Shown here: positions 61,087 to 64,000 of the stretch, piece by piece
How the letters are laid out: each line of letters opens with the position of its first letter
Numbering within the stretch: the first letter of the stretch is position 1
Origin: Eubacteriaceae bacterium
GTDB lineage: Bacteria > Bacillota > Clostridia > Peptostreptococcales > Anaerovoracaceae
Length of the DNA: 64,000 bases
Direction: 5' to 3'
Assembly: GCA_902362805.1 (NCBI GenBank)
Contig: CABIXY010000002.1
Span: 186,001-250,000 of the forward strand
Notes under the pieces: generated by a model
Seen by the model: only the letters and a program-made list of their open reading frames with translations
Told to the model about the DNA's origin: nothing
Database searches by the model: none
Made by a program: the position numbers and the translations under genes

Positions 61087-62793
61087 CTATTGCAGCGTCT
61101 CTGCCAAAAGACTGTACACACGCGGGCAGGTCTTTTTGTAAATGTTGAGAACATCCTCTCTGACTGCGTCAGGCACATCAGCGTAGTTTGTGGTATAGTT
61201 CAAAACATAGTCCGGATCTTTGGAACGGATTGCGACTGCCTGCGTAAAGGTCATGGCATCGTAATCTTCCAACAATGCGTCTTTGAGCTTGTGCATAAAA
61301 GAATCAGGCAGTTTCTTGAGGAGTATGGCACCGCCTTTATCCATCAGACGGAAGTCCGATGTCTGGGCTCTTTTGATATTGTCAAGGGTCAGATGCTTGT
61401 ATTCACGGCTTTCAAAGATTTTGCCGTAGGCATCGAGCAGGGTCTTTTGGCCATCCATCGAGATCCGGTAGGTTCTCTTGATTTCTTTGCCGTCGTTTAG
61501 ATGATAGTTGATATTGAAATAATACGGTGCGTCTGACCTCTCTGTCAGATCCCCCTTGTTCTCTACTAACAGGCGATGAAATTCGATAAGATTTTGGATA
61601 TTCTCCTTTTCTGTTAAAATAATTTCGGAACTGAAAGAATCCTGAAATATCCCCGTTTGAAGAAAGTCGTCATCCAAGGTAACGGACTTTACCGCGCCAG
61701 CTTCGGGAACCTTGGTCGTATAACCGGTCAGATCAAAGACTGTCAGACCGAAAAAGAGGGCGACAGCTACAAGGACTGCTGTATATTTTTTGAATACAGT
61801 CGGTCGGAATACTGCAAGGCTTTTTTCCAAAATCATCCTGGCGATGATATAAAAGAGGAAAGAGCTGACCAGGGAACCAATCAGTAGTGGCAGCAGATTG
61901 ATCATCTCACCTCCCCAATACGCGATGAAGAAACCAAAGATTATGGTACCGACAAAGGCGAAGAGAATGCAGACGATTTCCCCTAACCAAGTGATGACTG
62001 TGGCATTTCCTTCTTTCTCCAATGGGAGCCGTCGATAGGCCGCGGCAGAACACCATATCAATATGAAGGCGAAAAGCAGATAGGCGAGATATATGAGCAA
62101 GGTATCTCCATTGAAAAAAGAACCGTAGCTGCTGCGTTCAAAGCTGACTGGTGAGAGAATGCTGCTGGCCAATGGTGAATTGGCATACCCGAAGAGAAAC
62201 GCGTACGTAAATCTATTGATGATGTAAATTGTAATCGGCAGCAAGCCGTTAAAAAACATGGCCAGCAGGATGTGAGTCACGATGCTGCCCGCCACCACTG
62301 CTGCCAGGGTTGAAACTGCATAGACAAAAAATGCAGAAATCAGCGTCCGGATAATCCAGGAAGGCAGAGCCTCTGGCCCCAATTCGTAAGCGTCACCGCG
62401 CAGCAGAACCGCGTAGCATGCCCCTATGAACAATACGGGCAGAAGTATCATAATAAGACCCGAAAGTACACTGGAGCGGTACAGTTTTTTTCTTGAAAAA
62501 GGCATGGCATGCATAGCCGTAGCAGGTGCATTGCCGTGTAAGTAAGAGAAAACTGCGATTGAGGCACAGATTGGCAGAACCATCAGTACGCCCAGGTAGA
62601 CGTAGTCGTGATTGGAAAGGGCGTCGTCGGTGAGATAACGCAGGTTCTCATATTTGCTCGATTTTACTATAAGAGGCAGCACACCCTTGATAAAATAGGC
62701 GAGAAAAGCTGCAAACGGTATCAGCCAGAATCGCTTTAGATTTCGCTTCACTAATACCGCCGAAATGTTACAAAAGGATTTCTTTGATTTCAT
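61087..62793 (-). CDS. ABC transporter permease-like protein of the GntR-ABC operon
   Basis: 568 residues. About seven to nine membrane helices in the first ~370 residues, then a large soluble C-terminal domain of about 200 residues (KSVTLDDDFL... to the end). It resembles permeases paired with YtrA-type GntR regulators, which respond to wall-active antibiotics. Start overlaps the ATPase end by 26 nt; SD GGAGGAG. Family fit is by context and topology. Confidence 0.8.
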   Translation of the reverse strand: MKSKKSFCNISAVLVKRNLKRFWLIPFAAFLAYFIKGVLPLIVKSSKYENLRYLTDDALSNHDYVYLGVLMVLPICASIAVFSYLHGNAPATAMHAMPFSRKKLYRSSVLSGLIMILLPVLFIGACYAVLLRGDAYELGPEALPSWIIRTLISAFFVYAVSTLAAVVAGSIVTHILLAMFFNGLLPITIYIINRFTYAFLFGYANSPLASSILSPVSFERSSYGSFFNGDTLLIYLAYLLFAFILIWCSAAAYRRLPLEKEGNATVITWLGEIVCILFAFVGTIIFGFFIAYWGGEMINLLPLLIGSLVSSFLFYIIARMILEKSLAVFRPTVFKKYTAVLVAVALFFGLTVFDLTGYTTKVPEAGAVKSVTLDDDFLQTGIFQDSFSSEIILTEKENIQNLIEFHRLLVENKGDLTERSDAPYYFNINYHLNDGKEIKRTYRISMDGQKTLLDAYGKIFESREYKHLTLDNIKRAQTSDFRLMDKGGAILLKKLPDSFMHKLKDALLEDYDAMTFTQAVAIRSKDPDYVLNYTTNYADVPDAVREDVLNIYKKTCPRVYSLLAETLQ

Positions 62794-63670
62794 CGTCTTC
62801 TCCTCCCAATTCGTAAATAAATATTTCTTCTAATGTCAGTGGCAGCAAATCGAAAAGCAGAGGCTGCTGTGCCTCAATAACCTCCCTGATTCTGGCAGCA
62901 CTTTCGTTGATGATTAGGAATTCCACTGAACCCTTGCTCTCCTGGTGTAAGACATGCAAGTTTTTCAGTATGCTGTCAGGACAACCGTCTGGACCGAAAG
63001 AAACCTGTGCTTTGTGCATCTTGCTCTTCATAGCATCCAGTTCTTTCTCCAGCCGCATGCGTCCTTTGCTGATGATGCCGATGGAATCGCAGATGCCTTC
63101 CATCTCGCAGAGGTTGTGAGAAGAGACCAAAACTGTCATCTGTTTTTCCGCTACCTCATCCACAATCAGCTTCCAGACCAATCTCCTAGCTACCGGATCT
63201 AATCCGTCTATGGGTTCATCTAAGAACAAATAGTCTGGCGATGTGGATAGGGACAGGACAAAAGCTGCCTGCTTTTTAATTCCTTTAGAAAAGCTGCGAA
63301 TGCTTTTTTTTCCATCGAGGCCGAAGAGGGCGATCAAATCCATAAATTTCTCTTGGTCCCATCCGTCATAAACATTTTTATAAAAATTCCCCATGTCAAA
63401 GAGGGAAGCGCCGGCAGGAAAATACAGATCGTCAGGAATCAAACTGATTTTCTGTTTAATCTCCTCGTTGTCAAAGACAGGGGTGCCGTCTATTAGAACT
63501 TCACCTTTATCTGGAATTAGCACACCTGTCAACAGTCGTAAAATCGTGGTTTTCCCTGCGCCGTTGGTACCGATCAGACCATAAATTGACCCCTTCTGCA
63601 CGCAAAGGTCTAAATCGATCAGAGCAGGGAGGCCGTCAAAGGCTTTGCTCAAATTTTGTACATGAATCAT
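62768..63670 (-). CDS. ABC transporter ATPase (YtrB-like)
   Basis: 300 residues. Walker A GTNGAGKTT (about 34-42), signature FSKGIKKQAA, Walker B YLFLDEPIDGLD and the H-loop SSHN. Domain order and C-terminal extension fit ATPases of GntR-linked exporters. Overlaps the regulator gene by 4 nt. Confidence 0.92.
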   Translation of the reverse strand: MIHVQNLSKAFDGLPALIDLDLCVQKGSIYGLIGTNGAGKTTILRLLTGVLIPDKGEVLIDGTPVFDNEEIKQKISLIPDDLYFPAGASLFDMGNFYKNVYDGWDQEKFMDLIALFGLDGKKSIRSFSKGIKKQAAFVLSLSTSPDYLFLDEPIDGLDPVARRLVWKLIVDEVAEKQMTVLVSSHNLCEMEGICDSIGIISKGRMRLEKELDAMKSKMHKAQVSFGPDGCPDSILKNLHVLHQESKGSVEFLIINESAARIREVIEAQQPLLFDLLPLTLEEIFIYELGGEDDEIKEILL

Positions 63671-64000
63671 TTCTTCTCCTCCTCAATTACCTCGATGACG
63701 ATATTTCTTGCTTCTTCATAGCTGAGTCCTAAATATTGCAAGGATTTAAATGCCGAGAGAATTTCTTTTTCAATCTCTTCGATGCGGCGCGGATCAGGTC
63801 TGATCTTGGATTTATCACAGGCAAAGGTGCCCCGACCGGCCGCCGTATAGACAAACCCTTCTCGTTCCAGTTCACGATAAGCTTTTTGAACCGTGTTAGG
63901 ATTTATCGTCAGGTCCTTCGATAACTCTCTGACAGACGGCAGCTTGCTCCCCTGTGCAAGAACGCCGGTCATGATCAGTTCTTTGATGTTGTCTATGACT
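63667..64000 (-). CDS. GntR family regulator, YtrA type (5' end outside window)
   Basis: The frame stays open past the internal ATG at 63972 to the right edge (VIDNIKELI before MTGVLAQG), which is the usual start of a GntR winged helix, so the gene is truncated by the window. Visible: LPSVRELSKDLTINPNTVQKAYRELEREGFVYTAAGRGTF reduced to the WHTH core PSVRELSKDL and NTVQKAYREL. The short C-terminal dimerisation tail is typical of YtrA repressors. First gene of the operon with the ABC genes. Confidence 0.9.
   Translation of the reverse strand, partial: VIDNIKELIMTGVLAQGSKLPSVRELSKDLTINPNTVQKAYRELEREGFVYTAAGRGTFACDKSKIRPDPRRIEEIEKEILSAFKSLQYLGLSYEEARNIVIEVIEEEKK

Noticed and set aside
60901-61500. 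199-codon plus-strand frame
   Set aside because: Antisense to the flavoprotein start and permease end; no SD.
1-64000. tRNA, rRNA, CRISPR arrays, intact IS elements
   Set aside because: None noticed on reading; no regular short repeat-spacer pattern and no recognised IS transposase ORF with terminal repeats (the Rpn gene is a stand-alone nuclease).

Overview
The window reads as chromosome of an endospore-forming, anaerobic, Gram-positive bacterium of the class Clostridia. It carries sigK, the spoIIAA-spoIIAB-sigF operon and spoVACDE. It also has an electron-bifurcation-type acyl-CoA dehydrogenase/Etf operon, a monoderm-style type IV pilus cluster without a secretin gene, and a teichoic-acid-like glycopolymer operon. 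A family XIII / Anaerovoracaceae-like lineage is my guess, at low confidence. I see no rRNA, tRNA, CRISPR array or intact insertion sequence.

Layout. 1-2.9 kb: two unrecognised genes, a multi-pass membrane protein and a soluble protein with an internally duplicated domain. 2.9-4.7 kb: sigK without a pro-sequence, a 54-residue DUF1540 gene and radC. 4.7-13.4 kb: cell shape and RNA decay (mreBCD, PBP2, a lone MinD-like ATPase, convergent rodA, rny). 13.5-17.5 kb: a MATE transporter, a cysteine desulfurase and thiI for tRNA thiolation. 17.5-19.0 kb: the spoIIA operon. 19.2-22.5 kb: acyl-CoA dehydrogenase, etfB and ferredoxin-fused etfA. 22.5-23.3 kb: a DinJ-YafQ toxin-antitoxin module between two almost identical terminators. 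23.5-27.4 kb: a secreted M14 metallopeptidase and a membrane Cache-GGDEF diguanylate cyclase.

27.4-42.7 kb is the most distinctive region, a complete type IV pilus locus. It has three minor prepilins, pilB, pilT, pilC, three tandem major-pilin paralogues, a divergent pilin, pilD, pilM, pilN, pilO and a 1,399-residue prepilin-headed protein with GLUG repeats that looks like a pilus-borne adhesin. The first major-pilin paralogue is out of frame at a G7 tract in the codons for the prepilin cleavage site. This is a candidate slipped-strand ON/OFF switch. The diguanylate cyclase directly upstream suggests c-di-GMP control, but I found no riboswitch.

42.7-50.8 kb: an Rpn-type nuclease gene, a second MATE transporter, maf, a perfect 38-bp palindrome, spoVACDE, and a Hanks-type kinase beside two paralogous HTH regulators and a small membrane protein. 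50.9-58.8 kb: a glycopolymer operon (CDP-glycerol-type transferase, ATP-grasp, nucleotidyltransferase, TagGH-like ABC exporter, LCP protein), then a threonyl-tRNA synthetase lacking the TGS domain and a DUF2007-like gene. 59.0-64.0 kb: a YitT-family protein, a BaiN/HI0933-type flavoprotein and a GntR-ABC operon that runs off the right edge.
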